Assembly: GCA_964017235.1 (NCBI GenBank)
Contig: OZ024938.1
Coordinates: forward strand, 7,989,454-8,053,453
DNA: 64,000 nucleotides
Direction of reading: 5' to 3'
DNA from: Sabellastarte sp. h YS-2021
Taxonomy: Eukaryota; Annelida; Polychaeta; Sabellida; Sabellidae
Under the pieces are notes generated by a model. That model saw only the letters and a list, made by a program, of their open reading frames with translations, was not told where the DNA came from and did no database searches. Shown piece by piece: positions 24,401-39,100 of the stretch. A program made the translations under genes and the position numbers. The stretch's first letter is position 1. Each line of letters opens with the position of its first letter.

Positions 24401-27400
24401 TTGTATGTAGATGTACAATCACTTTAATTGGCCATAGACACGACAGTTTCTGAGACACCTTTTGATTAAAAGAATATATAGTGACACCATGATATGCAGC
24501 TCAGGAGGTCATTGGAACAGGATGCATCATTTCTAGGTGCATATTCAACCCTTTCTATTTACAAGAATAAGTCATATTTACAGGTAGTGGTTCTTTTCAG
24601 TGGCAGATGCAGTAGGTTCTAGTACTGGACAACAGAGGAAGTTTTTACCAGATCAAAACGTGTTTCCCTCCAGAAAATGCTGATTGTGTATTCAGTCTGC
24701 AATTAAAGAGTAGGGAACTTTTTGTTGGGCAGCTATCCAAAAACTGGTTGCTAGGTTACCCATTTTGTAGATCGGCATGTCTGATTGCATGGTGCGTTTT
24801 TTCTTGTTGGCAGTAATTCAACCTGTTCACTACCTAAAATTTTGACACGTTTCTTTCGTACCCTGAAAAATGCTGGTTTTTCACTTAAAGAATACACAAC
24901 ATTTTATTTTAGTAAATATATGTCAATAATTCCCCTCAAAGTTTCACCGATGTTCTGGTCAAGCATCCATTTTTGTATCTATTCTACATCTGACTTTATG
25001 TTAAAACTGCCCTACTCCATTTCCCGTAATATATGGTGGCATGGCCTTAATACTCTTCTTTATAAAATCTGGCGATCACTATCCCAGTTTTTATGTCATA
25101 CAAAACCTGTCTGTTTTCACTTCAAGGTTTTCCCACTGACCCATGTAACCCTCATAACCAACCTATCTGACCAGTAATCTCTGTATGAATAATCAAAGGC
25201 TACATACTAATGAAGTACAAGTTGAAACAGATGGTCTCCCCAGTGTCAGAATATGCTTTAATTTCATGGAAAATGTTTAAAAGATGGAAGCTGGCTATAC
25301 ATAAAACCAGACTGTGTTGATAATTTAGATTCCAGCTACACAGCGTTTACTGTACATGGTTTTTTTACCTGTTGTTGAGCAGGATGTTGGAACACTTGAT
25401 GTCTCGATGCAGGAAGTTCTTCTGGTGACAGTAATTCAGTCCGTCCAGAAGCTGCTTCATAAACGAGGCAATGTGAAGCTCGGAGAAATGAACCAAACCC
25501 GCCTCCAGAATCCCCATCAGGTCATGGTTCATGTAGTCAAAGACCAGGTAAAATGCACCTGTAATAACGGGTAAACATCACACAGGTGAGTAATACATCT
25601 GTAGATAAGCCACAGACTAAACCTGAAATAAAGGTGAAAAAATTCCCCTGCAATAAATTAGAAAAGTAGCCATCAGAGATGGCTGCACTCTGCAGTAAGC
25701 CCCATGTAACAATGGTAAACAAAGTACTAAAGGGGAAGAATTAAGTGGCGATAAAGATGAACAAGCAATCAGTGACCGAATGAATTGGTCACATCTCGAG
25801 TTGGCACTTCAATGATCGATAAGTCACACAAGCAAAACAAGCAATCAGTGCCCGTAAACAAATAATGTACTGGTGATAAATGGTAAATAATGTATCAACT
25901 TGTTATACCTTATAGTTTCTGAGTTTTAGCCAGGGCATGAATTTAAAGGTCAAAGTCACAACCGCAAGACCAAACCAAGGTCATATAATGATGTTGCACA
26001 CCTAAATTGCCTAGTCAATATCCTTAATAAATGTCAACCTCCTACTCCTTCCGAGATATAGTCCAGACAAGATTTTTAAGGTCAAGGTCAACACATGAAG
26101 GTCACACCATGACGATGCACACCTACACCTAACCAATGTTCCTACCATGTGTTACATTCCTACCATTACGGTTTCTGAGATATAGCCTGGACAAGGTTTT
26201 CAAACTCAAGATCACTACAACAAGGTAACAAGGTCAAATCAAGGTTACACCATGATGCTGCACACCTACCCCCCCACCACCAGGTATCATCTTTCCTCTC
26301 AGGGTTTCTAAGATACAGCCTAGCCCAAGCTTTTTCCCTTCAACTTCCCACCCACCCATCCAGACACCATGGGTGAAAACAAGCTCCAGAGTAAAAACTA
26401 AATAAAACAATACACATGTAATGAAGGTACACAAAACACCCGTGATAAAAACTGGGAATAAAGGTGATTAATGCAGTTACCACAAAGGTAAACAACACAA
26501 CTATTGTACAGGTGAAGGACCTCATTTCTAACCTGTACCCTTGTCCTTCTTAAACTCCATTGCATCTTGTTTATCGGTGACGATTTCCCTCAGGTTTACG
26601 ATGTTGGGGTGGTTCAGTTGGCGCAGAATTTTAATCTCCCTCACTGCTGTGATGGGGAAGCCTTCCTTCTCGTTCTCCAGACGAACTTTCTTCAAAGCCA
26701 CAAAGTCGTCTGAAAATAAAGTTTCTTTTTTGAAAGTATAAGACTAAACTAATAAAAGTCAACTACTAATTGCCAACAAAAATACCTCCCAATTCCACAG
26801 AAGAGAACTACCCAAGAAAAAAACATTTCAATTTAAAATTATCCCAGAGTTTTGCTTATTTACTTGATATTATTAGATTCTAAAAGTTCAAGACAGTAAT
26901 ATTATTACCCTGTATTGGCAAACAAGTAAATTACTTGCATAAATGTGTGTTTTAATCCAAAATCTCCTCCCTCGGGCAGGCTATATTAAGGGCTTGCCAA
27001 ATATAAGTTTGGATGCACACTATCTGGTTTAGTTGGCCTTAAAAATCAGCCCCAATTATCTAGTATCTGGGGCCTCTATCATTGCCCCATTTTAATCAGG
27101 GGAGGGGCAGTGGGAGTGTTAAGATCCCATCTTTTCCAAATTGTTTAAGGCAAAGTTTTACCCGTATCAATATCTCTGGCTTTGTACACCTCTCCGTAGG
27201 TCCCCTCCCCCACTTTAATCACAATCTGGAACACATCCACATTTCTCTCGCCCCAGTCACAGTTGGCGATCTCGTTCATCTTCTTCATCGACTGCATGCG
27301 TCTGCAATACAAAAACATCTCGATTTAATTATTGGGGTTTTAACGTTGCTTTCAACACTGCACAGGTCATATCAGGACGGGTAGTTTTATGGGCAGAGGA

Positions 27401-30400
27401 AACCAGTACAAACAGTTAAGTTTCTGTACTGTAACCTGCCCACCGTCTCGTAAGGAACAACCACCTTTCCCACATAAGGTTCGGGGTATGAACCGCAGAC
27501 CTCAGAGGTGGGAGGCTGGTGTGTTACCACTGCGTCACTGTGACCACTAAAAATACCTTGACGATTTACAACAAAATAAAGGATATTATTGCCTTGCTAT
27601 TATTTACTTGCCAAGAGATAGTCATTGCCTGGCTAGGGCGTGCACTGTATGTTGATTTTGTCCACTGGTGCAGCTTCCCCTTGATTTTAATTGCGGAACT
27701 AAAAGTGTTAATATTAATAAATTAGGGTGTAAATCTTTTCTTCTAATGTTTTGAAATATCTAACAGCAAAACCAACGGTAGTTTTAATGTATTAAAGTTG
27801 GTACAGTGTTCTACCTTTTAACCCTGAGTGGTTGGTTGATTTCTGGTGTTGGTTGGGTGGACTCTGATGAGCTGGGCTTGCCACTTCTCTCTCTGCCGGG
27901 GCTGTAATCATCTGGTGATGTAGAAACGCTACTATCTGACGACTCATCGCTAGGGCTGGGAGAGCGGTCGTCGATCACATGACCAGGAGGCATTGGTAAG
28001 TCACGGATCCCTGGCTTTGCAGGCTTACGTACAAGTGGAGAGGCACGGCGGTCACTAAAGTAACAGGTGCGTGATAATTAACTCAGTGTGTGAGGAGATA
28101 GAGAAGAAATTAGTGTATCAAGTACCAGTGGTGTCAATGATAGCAAATTTTGTACTGAGTAATCTCTCACCATTACTCTACTCTAAAACGAGTACTCTTT
28201 TTAGCGATAAATACAACAAAATGTGGCATTTTCCCCTGAAAATTAACAGAAATTTACCCAGTTCATGTCACTTTTAACAAGAATGGTTTATAAAAGGCTA
28301 CTATTTGAGTATAAAAGAGTAATCTTTTGTTCATTTTGTACTCCAAAATAATTTGGTAATCTAATCTTTAACTAGTACTCGAGTACTCTTTAACAGCCCT
28401 AATGATCAATGTTGGTTTTTCCTATAAGTTAGAAAAGTTCTCATTAAGACATAAAACTTTTGCCCGTTTGCTGAACATTATCACATCTTTATGAATGCAA
28501 GCTAAGCTCCATCTTCGGGTAATCTATATAATATTGAATTCTTCAATTTAAAAAAAAAATGGTGAATTCAGTCTTCATCAATTTGCTAGTGCTAAGTTCG
28601 TCATTTTCTCCGAAATTTTAAAGAAAGCCAGCTAAACCAAATTTGATGTATAAACTATATAGAGAATTGAAATTCATCAATTATTTGATGTTGTCAAATT
28701 ATATTTGAAGAGTACTGCTGGCCAACAAATAACAAATGCCTTGTATTTACTAGACTTGATTACTAGTGCTTAGTGTTGAAAACGTTAACTAGAAACCTAT
28801 TTGCCGACCGAAAGACACTGATCTGGTTATGTTTTGTTTTCTTTTAACCAAAACCGATTTCGCAACATATTCATTATTTTAGTGTTGTGGTTGAATGCAA
28901 ATTTCAAAACCGGTTTCCGAAAGCGGAAATTCGGCGAAAAACCGGGTATATTTGATTTATCAAACGCAAAGAAATAAGTTTTCAAACGCGTACATGAGAC
29001 GTAACTCGTATATAAATAAGAACAACTATGGGCTTTTTGAAGACTTTCGAGGACAAAATGGGTGATATATTGATGGAATATTATAAAATACTGTGAAATA
29101 TTTGTTGTAGTTTAATATTTTGGTAAACTTAAGTTCAAATAATGCCTACATGTGGCGAAACCGGTTTTGGTTACAAGAAAACGTAACGTAACCGGATCAG
29201 TGTCTTTCGGTCGGCAAATAGGTTTCCGGTTTACCGTCTTCAACACTACATTATTTTAACTTACGTTAACCAAAATATTATACTACAACAAGTAGTTCAC
29301 AGTATTTTATAATATTCTATTAATATATCACACATTTTGTCCTCAAAAGTCTTTAATAAGCCCATTTATGTGTGAGTTATAGCTCATGTACACATTTGGA
29401 AACTTATGTCTTCGCATTTAATAAATCAAACGCACCCGGTTTTTCTGCCAAATTTCCACTTTAGGAAACCGGTTCTGAAATTTCCATTCAAACACAAGAT
29501 TACTAGTGATGTGAAATCATTTAGAATTTTGGGTTCAATGTTTGGTATCTGTACAAATTGGTGAACTTCGATCTAGTTCATTCAAGGAACTAACATTTTT
29601 AAAACCAGTGAAAACGCAGAAATGTAAGAATAAAATCTTATCACTTTGTTGAAAATGTGTTAAAAATTTAAAATCCTCGGATATTTTAAATAAATTTCGC
29701 CATATTTCCAATAAACCACAAGTTTTATAGATGACAATAAACGGGATCCTTTGGGATATGGTGCGATACTGGTGATTTCTATATTTTAACCTTTTAACTA
29801 GGGCAGGGTCGGTAGCAGATTTTTCATTTCGGTATCCCGCCAGTGTAAAACCGTACCGATTCCGGGATACCGAAAGAAGAAATTGTGTTCTAGCATATTT
29901 CCAATCGAGTAGGCCCACCCACCGGAAGTAAGTTTCGCGAAAAGAAAACATTGAAGTTCTTAAAGATATCACTATAAAAGTGCTAAAATATGTAAAAATA
30001 TTGGATAAAAGTTTGTAATTTCTTCAGATTTGAGGTTTGTTTCTAATATTTTACGTTTTCTCACAATATTATATACTGACATTCGAAATACCGGCAGTAA
30101 AGTATCACCACAGTGTTGAAGTTAATTGGTCTCGATACAGAGATACCGGTGTTACCGACCCTGCCCTACTTTTAACCTAATAATCCTACGGTTTGTTGTT
30201 TCAACTTTACACCAAACCTAGTTATTTGCCTTTCTGGCTTGTCAAATAACAACTGTAAATTAAACTGTTTAGTTTGTGATTAAGCCATAGGTCTAATTCA
30301 CACAAAATTCTCGTTGTAAACCTGTCCCTCACCTGTAAGGACTGTGGTTCCTGTCCGTATAGTCACTGGGTTGTACTGGTGGCATGGGCAGCTTGGTGAG

Positions 30401-33400
30401 GTCACGTCGGCCGTGTCTTGAACTGCTGTGAGGGGGTGTTCTTGACCTGCGGCGAGGTGAGGGAGTCCTGTACAAACAAATAGTAACACTCTTCAGTAAG
30501 TTGTAGATTTCTGAAAAGAATGGAGTGCTCTAACCTTGTTTTTTTTTTTACAAAAACAGTTTGTTTTGTATGAACAAGAATTTCAGAAGTTGTACCATGT
30601 TACTTTTGTGTTCAGTTAAAACAAAGAATTACTATCCATCTCTTTAACGGTAATCGGTGACTGAAGGAGCCACAAAACCTCCAGAACCAGACATTGGCAA
30701 CAAATCATTGTAAGAATTCTAGAGTCTGAATGTGGATCCGTGTCACTTTGAAGAAGATGGAGTCAGGGGCAGAACCCACACTGTGTGAAGATAAGACCCC
30801 AATGAGACTAATAGGGTGATTTATTAAGCATGTACTATTGAAAATTCCCTGAAAAATATCAGAGTCCAGATGCAGATCTTGATTGCTATCAACCAGCCAA
30901 CACCTTGTGCGAACAAAGGTCTCTCATCCGGTGTATACCAGCAGTTTTAAAGCTCTGTGAGCAGACAAATAGAGACACAGGTACAAATACAACTGGAGTA
31001 TTGTTTCCCCAAGAGAAAAAGAAAGCGTGCCCAATGAGCATTAATGATTATGTCGAAATGACTATGCTCCTCTGTTTAATATGTTGTTCTATTAATGCAA
31101 AAATGCAAGGTTTCAGAGATTAATACGTTTTTTTTTTGTTTTTTGTGTGTTTTACACAGAAATTCAAGATGGCCTGGCGGGAAAACAATTTTTGGGGAAA
31201 AGTTGCCATTTCATTCTGCAGATCCCCGAAGGCCGAAAAATTTCGTCGAAATCACTCTATCTCGCACCGTTTCTGAGATAAATGTGTTTTTGTGTTTTAC
31301 ACAGCAATTCAAGATGGCCACCTAAAATGGCGGGAAAACAATTTTTGGGAACCATCGCCAGTTCACTCTGCAGATTCCCTGGGTATAAAAAATATTGTCG
31401 AAATCGCTCTGTCTCACATCATTTTTGAGACTAGGGCAGGGTCGTTAACACTGGTATCTCAGTATTAAAACCAATTCACTTCAACACTGCTGACACTTTA
31501 CAGCCTGTAGTTTGAATGCCAGTATAAAATATTGTGAGAAAATAAAGTATTAGAAACAAACCTCAAATCTGAAGAAATTATAAACTTTCACCCCACATTT
31601 ATATATATTTTAGCACTTTTACAGTAATTTCTTTCAGAAGAACCACAATGTTTTCCTTTCGCAAATCTTACTTCCGGTTGGTGGGCCTATTTGATTGGTG
31701 ATATGCTAGAACACAATTTCTTTCAGTATCCCGGAATCGGTACGGTTTCACACTGGTGGGATACAGAAATGGAATACCTCCTCCGTAGTGCTGGTATTGT
31801 TTATCGACATTGAAATATTTATCAATTCTTGCTAAATATGCGGATATCGATAACGTAGGGTACAATATCAATATCGGAACATACTACTAACTAGAAATAG
31901 GACGCCCTGTTGATAGTAGATGCGAATAGAAACATGCGATGTAGATGCGAATAGATAGCATAGAAGAACACACATTATCATGTGTAATGTCCACCCCATG
32001 AACCTTTTGCCAAAATTGTGCAGTAGTGTTACAAGACCCTGTTTCATTTGTAAAATATCTCAATGATGCTTAAATATTTATTAGTGTAGATGTAAATTAT
32101 TTCAGCTTCATGCCTTTTTGCATTGGTTGGGTCGAAAATTTTGATGAAATCACTCTATCTTGCACGGTTAAGAAGATAGAAGCAAATTCCTGTTTTTCTA
32201 TTTTTGGCAAAAATTCGAAAAATCAAAATGGCCGCCATTTTGGGGGAGGGGAAAATTTTTTGAAAATTGCAAAGAGTACATTCCTTAGATACCCTGTGGG
32301 TCGAAAATTTCGACGAAATCGCTCTATCTCGCACGGTTAAGGAGATAGAAGCAAATTTGTGTTTTGCCATTTTTGGCAAAAATTCGAAAATTCAAAATGG
32401 CCGCCATTTTGGGGGAGGGGAAAATTTTTTGAAAATTGCAAAGAGTACATTCCTTAGATACCCTGTGGGTCGAAAATTTCGACGAAATCGCTCTATCTCG
32501 CACGGTTAAGGAGATAGAAGCAAATTTGTGTTTTGCCATTTTTGGCAAAATTTCGAAAAATCAAAATGGCCGCCATTTTTGGGGAGGGGAAAATTTTTTG
32601 AAAATTGCAAACAGTACATTCCTTAGATACCCTGTGGGTCGAAAATTTCGGCGAAATCGCTCTATCTCGCATGGTTAAGGAGATAGAAACAAATTTGTGT
32701 TTTGCCATTTTTGGCAAAAATTGGAAAATTCAAAATGGCCGCCATTTTTGGGGAGGGGAAAATTTTTTGAAAATTGCAAAAAGTACATTCCTTAGATACC
32801 CTGTGGATCGAAAATTTCGACGAATTCGCTCTATCTCGCACGGTTTAGGAGATACGAGCACATTTGCCTTTTTCAGTATTCAAAATAGTCAATTACTCAT
32901 TTATTTAATTAATTACTCACTCATCTATGAAGCAATTACCCCCAAAAACAATCCCATACAAGCTATTAACCCAATGAACCTCCATACCAAATTTCAGAAA
33001 GCTAGGCTTAATAGCATTCCTTAAAATGTCTGGAAACCAAAGAGATACTCAAAAGTAGCAAAGTAGCTATTACTCAGTTAGCTATAGAGCTATCATCACT
33101 AAAAGCAATCCCATACAAGCTATTAACCCAATAAACCTGCATGCCAAATTTGGTAAAGATAGGATAAGAACTGTTGCCTAAAATGTCTGGAAACCAAGTG
33201 AGATGCCGGATGGCTGAAAAAGCAAAAATAATATGTCCACCCCCCAGTGGGGTGGATATAATTAACTGAACTAAAGTTGTACTATATAAAGTAGGCAAGT
33301 TGATTTCATTAGCATTTAATTCACTGTTGATAAATTTACATAGTACTGCAAAATGGAAACAACAAAAATACCAGAGGTGGCCAAAACCTTTGCAATGAAG

Positions 33401-36139
33401 AATGCATATACAAAAAAGGTTTCAAGAAAGTCCAACAGTCATTGAGAATATTATTACATTGTAAAATTACATACTTAAACTTCGATAATATAATAAGAAG
33501 CTGACCTTTAATATGGTAATATTGTACACTTATACTTCAATAAAAAAATTAAAAAGCTAATTTTTTTGATATTATTTCATATTATTATTTTATGCGAAGT
33601 TCCTCCCCTGTAAAAATTTGGTGGGCAAAGGTCCTGTGGGCAAGACTGAAGAGTCCTTGTGGGCAAAGGTCCACACATACGTTTATCTGTTTCTATGTTT
33701 TAATATATTAGTGGATGGATGAAACATTATAAAACAAATATGCAATTAGATTTAGTTTTTTTTCTTCATAATTTGACATGTATCCTTCCAAGCCTTTTAC
33801 AAAGTAAACTAGACCAAGGACGCATCTGTGTCCAGATGCAAGATGTATCCACCGGCAAAGGCAAAAGTAGCTATTACTCAGCTATGCCACGAGCTAGATG
33901 TCTGAAATTTTACTATGTTATAGGCTTATAGCTGACCCAAAAGTAGGTGAATAACAGATTTGCACAAAATTCTCTAAATGCAATAGTTTTCAAGTTACAA
34001 GTGATTTTACTCATGATGGAAGTTAGTGAAAAGTCCAAAAATAGCTCTACCCACTTAGCTATTGAGATAGACACTCAAGTTACTCAACATGTTGTAGCTA
34101 TGGAAAAAAGTAGCTGAATAACATATTTTAACAAAATGCTCTAAATGCAATACTTTTCAAGTTATAAATGATTTAGTGTTGAGTAAGAACCTCAAAGTAG
34201 CTATTACTCAGCTATACAATGAGCCACAGGTCTGGAATTTTACTATGTTATAGTTGCCTCAAAATAGGTGAATAACATTTTGAAACTAAATAATCTAAAT
34301 GCAACAGTTTTCAAGTTATAAGTGATTTACTCAACAGTGATAACCTAAAAGTAGCTATTACTCAGCTATGTCATTAGCTACAGGTCTGAAATTTTATTAT
34401 GTAATAGCTGACCCAAAAGTAGATGAATAACATATTTGCACAAAATTCTGTAAATGCAATAGTTTTCAAGTTACAAATGATTTTACTCATGATGGAAGTA
34501 AGTGAAAAATCCAAAAGTAGCTATTACTCACTTAGCTATTGAGATAGACAACCAAGCTACTCACCATGTTGTAGCTATGGAAAAAGTAGCTGAATAACAT
34601 ATTTTAACAAAGTGCTCTAAATGCAATACTTTTCAAGTTATAAGTGATTTAGTGCATGATTTCATGAATGTAGGTGAATGAGTTATTTGAGAAATACTGG
34701 CTATCTGCGATACTTTCAGTGATAATAGGCATTTACTCATTTTGAGTAGGTGAGTAATTACCTACGGATCTGAAACTTCACCAAGTGAAAGCTCTCCCAA
34801 AAGTAGGTGAAGGAGTTATTTGAGAAAACTTGGCTATCTGCAACACTTTTAGAGATAATTCGCATTTACTCATTTTGAGTAGGCGAGTAATTATGGCTAT
34901 GGGTCTGAAACTTCACCATGTGAAAGCTCTTTGAAAAGTAGATGAGTTATTTGATAAAAATTGGGTATCCGAAATACTTTTAGATATAATTAGCATTTAC
35001 TCATTTTGAGTAGGTGAATAATTAGGTACGGGTCTGAAACTTCACCAAGTGAAAGCTCTCCCAAAAGTACGTGAATGAGTTATTTGAGAAAAATTGGCTA
35101 TCTGCAATACTTTTAGAGATAATTAGCATTTACTCATTTTGATTAGGTGAATAATTAGCTACGGGTCTGAAACTTCAGCAAGTGAAAGCTCTCCCAAAAG
35201 TAGGTGAATGAGTTATTTGAGAAAAATTGGCTATCTGCAATACTTTTAGAGATAATTCGCATTTACTCATTTTGAGTAGGTGAGTAATTACCTACGGGTC
35301 TGGAACTTCACCATGTGAAAGCTCTCCCAAAAGTAGATGAATGAGTTATTTGATGAAAATGTTCATGTTTCAACAGAATACTCTTCTACTGCCCCGCGGG
35401 TCTAAAATTCGCTCGAAATCACTATCTCTGACAGTTTCAAAGATATTTGCGATTTTTAATTTTCTGCAAAAATTCAAGATGGCTGCCAAAAGTTGTAAAA
35501 ATTGAAAACTTTCATGTTTCAACAGAATACTCTTCTACTACCCTGCGGGTCCAACATTCACTCGAAATCGCTCTATCTCTTACGGTTTTCGAGATATTTG
35601 CACTTTTTGTAAAAAAAAACGGTCAAAGAAACACCCACGGGAGCCATGTTGTTTTTGTCCAGATATCCAGAATAATTCCCAAGGAAGCTTTGACCATGAT
35701 GAACATATCCTGCAAATTTGGAAAGTGTACATTGCATGCCCTTTGATATACTGGGGCAGCAAAAGTCCCTAAAAATTTGAATGAAATGGCCGTGGCGGCC
35801 ATCTTGTTTTTGGAAACGAGGCCCAAAAAAACTCAGAGGCAAGCTTTTGTACCATTGAACCTATCCTGCAAATTTGAGGCCTCTACTGCTAATACTTTTG
35901 GCTGCAGAGGGGCAACGAAAAATCATCTACACACTGCGGCTGCGGCGTACCCCGCGAAAACCATGGTATCACAGTTTCATTTATAATAAGAAGAAACAGT
36001 AAAATATTTTATTAATATCACTTCTCAGTTCCTTGCAAACAAAATGAAGTTTTAGTTTACAGTGCTACATATGCCGGGTTTTATACCAACATACTGCTTA
36101 AACAAAGAGGATGGGTGCTTTTTTCATATATCTATGTCG

Positions 36140-36170
<31 letters not shown>

Positions 36171-39100
36171 GAAGAAGATATGGTATAAATCGGATTGATG
36201 TATGATGATCATCTAATTAAACATCTAACACTTTTACTGAAGATCTAACAAACACCCTGATATATATAAAAGGGGTAATAAAATACTCAGAAATCATCAA
36301 TGGTTCAGCCTATCTATTTTATAAACTTGCAATACAAAAAGCATAGTTAATCTTATGACTAACAAAAAAAATCAAATATATAAATAAGGAATGTCCAACA
36401 GGTAAATTATGCCTCCAGATTTAAATGGATACAATTATTAAACCACCAGAACAGATTTATAACAAGCATTCTGACGCATGCATTTATCTCCCGCCATATA
36501 AATTAGATGTACTAAAGATGACATATTTTAACAAGGTGCTCTAAATGTAATACTTTTCAAGTTATAATTGATTTAGTGCATGATTTCATGAATTTTAATG
36601 CATTAAAAATTATTTTTAAAATTCATTAAAAAAATTTAGCATGTGAAAGCTCTCCAAAATGTAGGTGAATGAGTTATTTGAGAAATATTGGCTATCTGCA
36701 ATACTTTTAGTGATAATAGGCAGTTACTCATTTTGAGTAGGTGAGTAATTAGCTACGGATCTGAAAATTCACTAATTGAAAGCTCTCCAAAATGTATGTG
36801 AATGAGTTATTTCAGAAATACTGGCTATCTGCAATACTTGTAGAGATAATTGGCCTTTACTCATTTTGAGTAGGTGAATAATTAACTACGGGTCTGAAAC
36901 TTCACCAAGTGAAAGCTCTTCCAAAAGTAGATGAAGCAGTTATTTGAGAAAAATTATGTCATTATTTTGCCACAAATAAGAAAACAGCTATTACTCACTT
37001 ATGGCAAGCAATAGAACCCCAAACTATATGCATTTACCCTATAGTCACAATTTCAAAGTAGGTATTACTCGGCTATCCAATGTGCAACAGGTCTGAAACT
37101 TTACTATGTGATAGTTATCAAAAACTAGATGAATAACATATTTGAAAATATTTCCCTAACTTTAATACTTTTGAAGATATTTGACATTTACTTATGTTGT
37201 TATTTTGCTACAAATAAGAAAATAGCGATTACTCACTTATGACATGCAATACAACCCCAAAATATATACCATCTTATAGTTAAGGACAAAGTAGCTGAAC
37301 AACATATTTGAAGAAAAAGCTGTAACTGCAATAGTTTTGGAGTTACAATGGATTTACTCAACAGTCACAATTTCTAAGTAGCTATTACTTAGCTATGCAA
37401 TGTGCAACAGGTCTGAAACTTTACTATGTCATAGCTTACAAAAAAGTAGCTGAATGACATATTTGAAAAGAATTCCGTAACTTTAATACTTCTGAAGATA
37501 TTTGACATTTACTTATGTCATTATTTTGCTACTAATAAGAAAATAGTTATTACTCACTTATGGCATGCAATAGAACCCCAAACTACATGCCAGCTTATAG
37601 CTAAGGACAAAGTAGCTGAACAACATATTTGAAGAAAAAGCTGTAACTGCAATAGTTTTGGAGTTACAATGGATTTATTCAACAGTCACAATTTCAAGGT
37701 AGCTATTACTTAGCTATGCAATGTGCAACAGGTCTGAAACTTTACTATGTGATAGCTTACAAAAAAGTAGATGAATGACATATTTGAAAAGAATTCTGTA
37801 ACTTTAATACTTCTGAAGATATTTGATATTTACTTATGTCATTATTTTACTACTAATAAGAAAATAGTTATGACTCACTTATGGCATGCAATAGAACCCC
37901 AAACTACATGCCAGCTTATAGCTAAGGACAAAGTAGCTGAAAAACACATTTTAGGAAAACACTCTAAGTGCAATAGTTTTGGAGTTACAATGGCTTTACT
38001 CAACAGTCAGAATTTCAAAGTAGCTATTACTCAGCTATCCAAGGTGCAACAGGTCTGAAACTTTACTATGTCATAGCTTACCAAAAAGTAGATGGACAAC
38101 ATATTTGAAAAGATTTCCCCAACTTTAATACTTTTGAAGATATTTGACATTTACTTCTTCTGTTATTTAGCTACAAATGAGAAAATAGCTATTACTCACT
38201 TATGGCATGCAATAGAACCCCAAACTATGTACCATCTTATAGCTAAGAACAAAGTAGCTGAACAACACATTTTAGGAAAACACTCTAAGTGCAATAGTTT
38301 TGGAGTTACAATGGCTTTACTCAACAGTCAGAATTTCAAAGTAGCTATTACTCAGCAATCCAAGGTGCAACAGGTCTGAAACTTTACTATGTCATAGCTT
38401 ACCAAAAAGTAGATGGACAACATATTTGAAAAGATTTCCCCAACTTTAATACTTTTGAAGATATTTGACATTTACTTCTTCTGTTATTTAGCTACAAATG
38501 AGAAAATAGCTATTACTCACTTATGGCATGCAATAGAACCCCAAACTATGTACCATCTTATAGCTAAGGACAAAGTAGCTGAACAACAGTTGTTAGTTGT
38601 TACTGCAATAGTTTTTGAGTTATGAGCCCTTTACTCAAAGTAGCTAAGATTGCTATTACTCACTTATCTATAGGCCTAAGTCAATAAAACCAAAAAAATT
38701 TTCAAGGGCATGAAAATTCATTGGGACAATTAATTTACAAAAAATTTGTAGCTGTAGTAGTTTTGGAGAAATCTGCGTGACTAACTAACGCACGCACACA
38801 CGCACGCACACACAGACATCATTTCATAATCTCCCGCCCGGCGGGAGATAATAATAATTCAGAATTTTAAATGTGTGATTATCAACTGAAATAAGTTCAT
38901 AACTGTAGGAGCTGTGTCAAAATTAACTGAGGCAAGTTGAATAATACTGGGCTAGTTAAGGGTTAAAAATCCCCTATTTTTAGTACATAAGGCTATAATT
39001 TCATTAATATTGGGACTTAAAGCTCACCACAATATAACAGTGTCCATTTTACCTACTTTAATATGTATAACCAGTTTCATTTTAAAAAGTTAAAAACTCA

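Noticed and set aside
24783-25177. Possible pseudo-exon: minus-strand reading RLNYCQQEK resembling the LNYCHQK of CDK12 exon F, and a 130-codon plus-strand open frame
   Set aside because: Similarity is limited to four or five residues and stops follow immediately upstream; the surrounding translation does not continue the kinase alignment.
28139-28402. Possible hAT-like element ending CAGCCCTA with ATGATCAA to its right
   Set aside because: No matching TAGGGCTG left end and the candidate left octamer (ATGATAGC) agrees at only five positions.
31668-33298. Repeated open frames of 74-139 codons on both strands
   Set aside because: They repeat every 169 bp on both strands and follow the tandem array; the arrays, not selection, keep them open.
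37771-38625. Recurrent 70-95-codon plus-strand frames ([19 protein letters not shown] type), also at 53934-55875
   Set aside because: They are copies of the X core repeat in one frame. Recurrence follows the 321-bp period, and neither the variation pattern nor flanking signals suggest coding.
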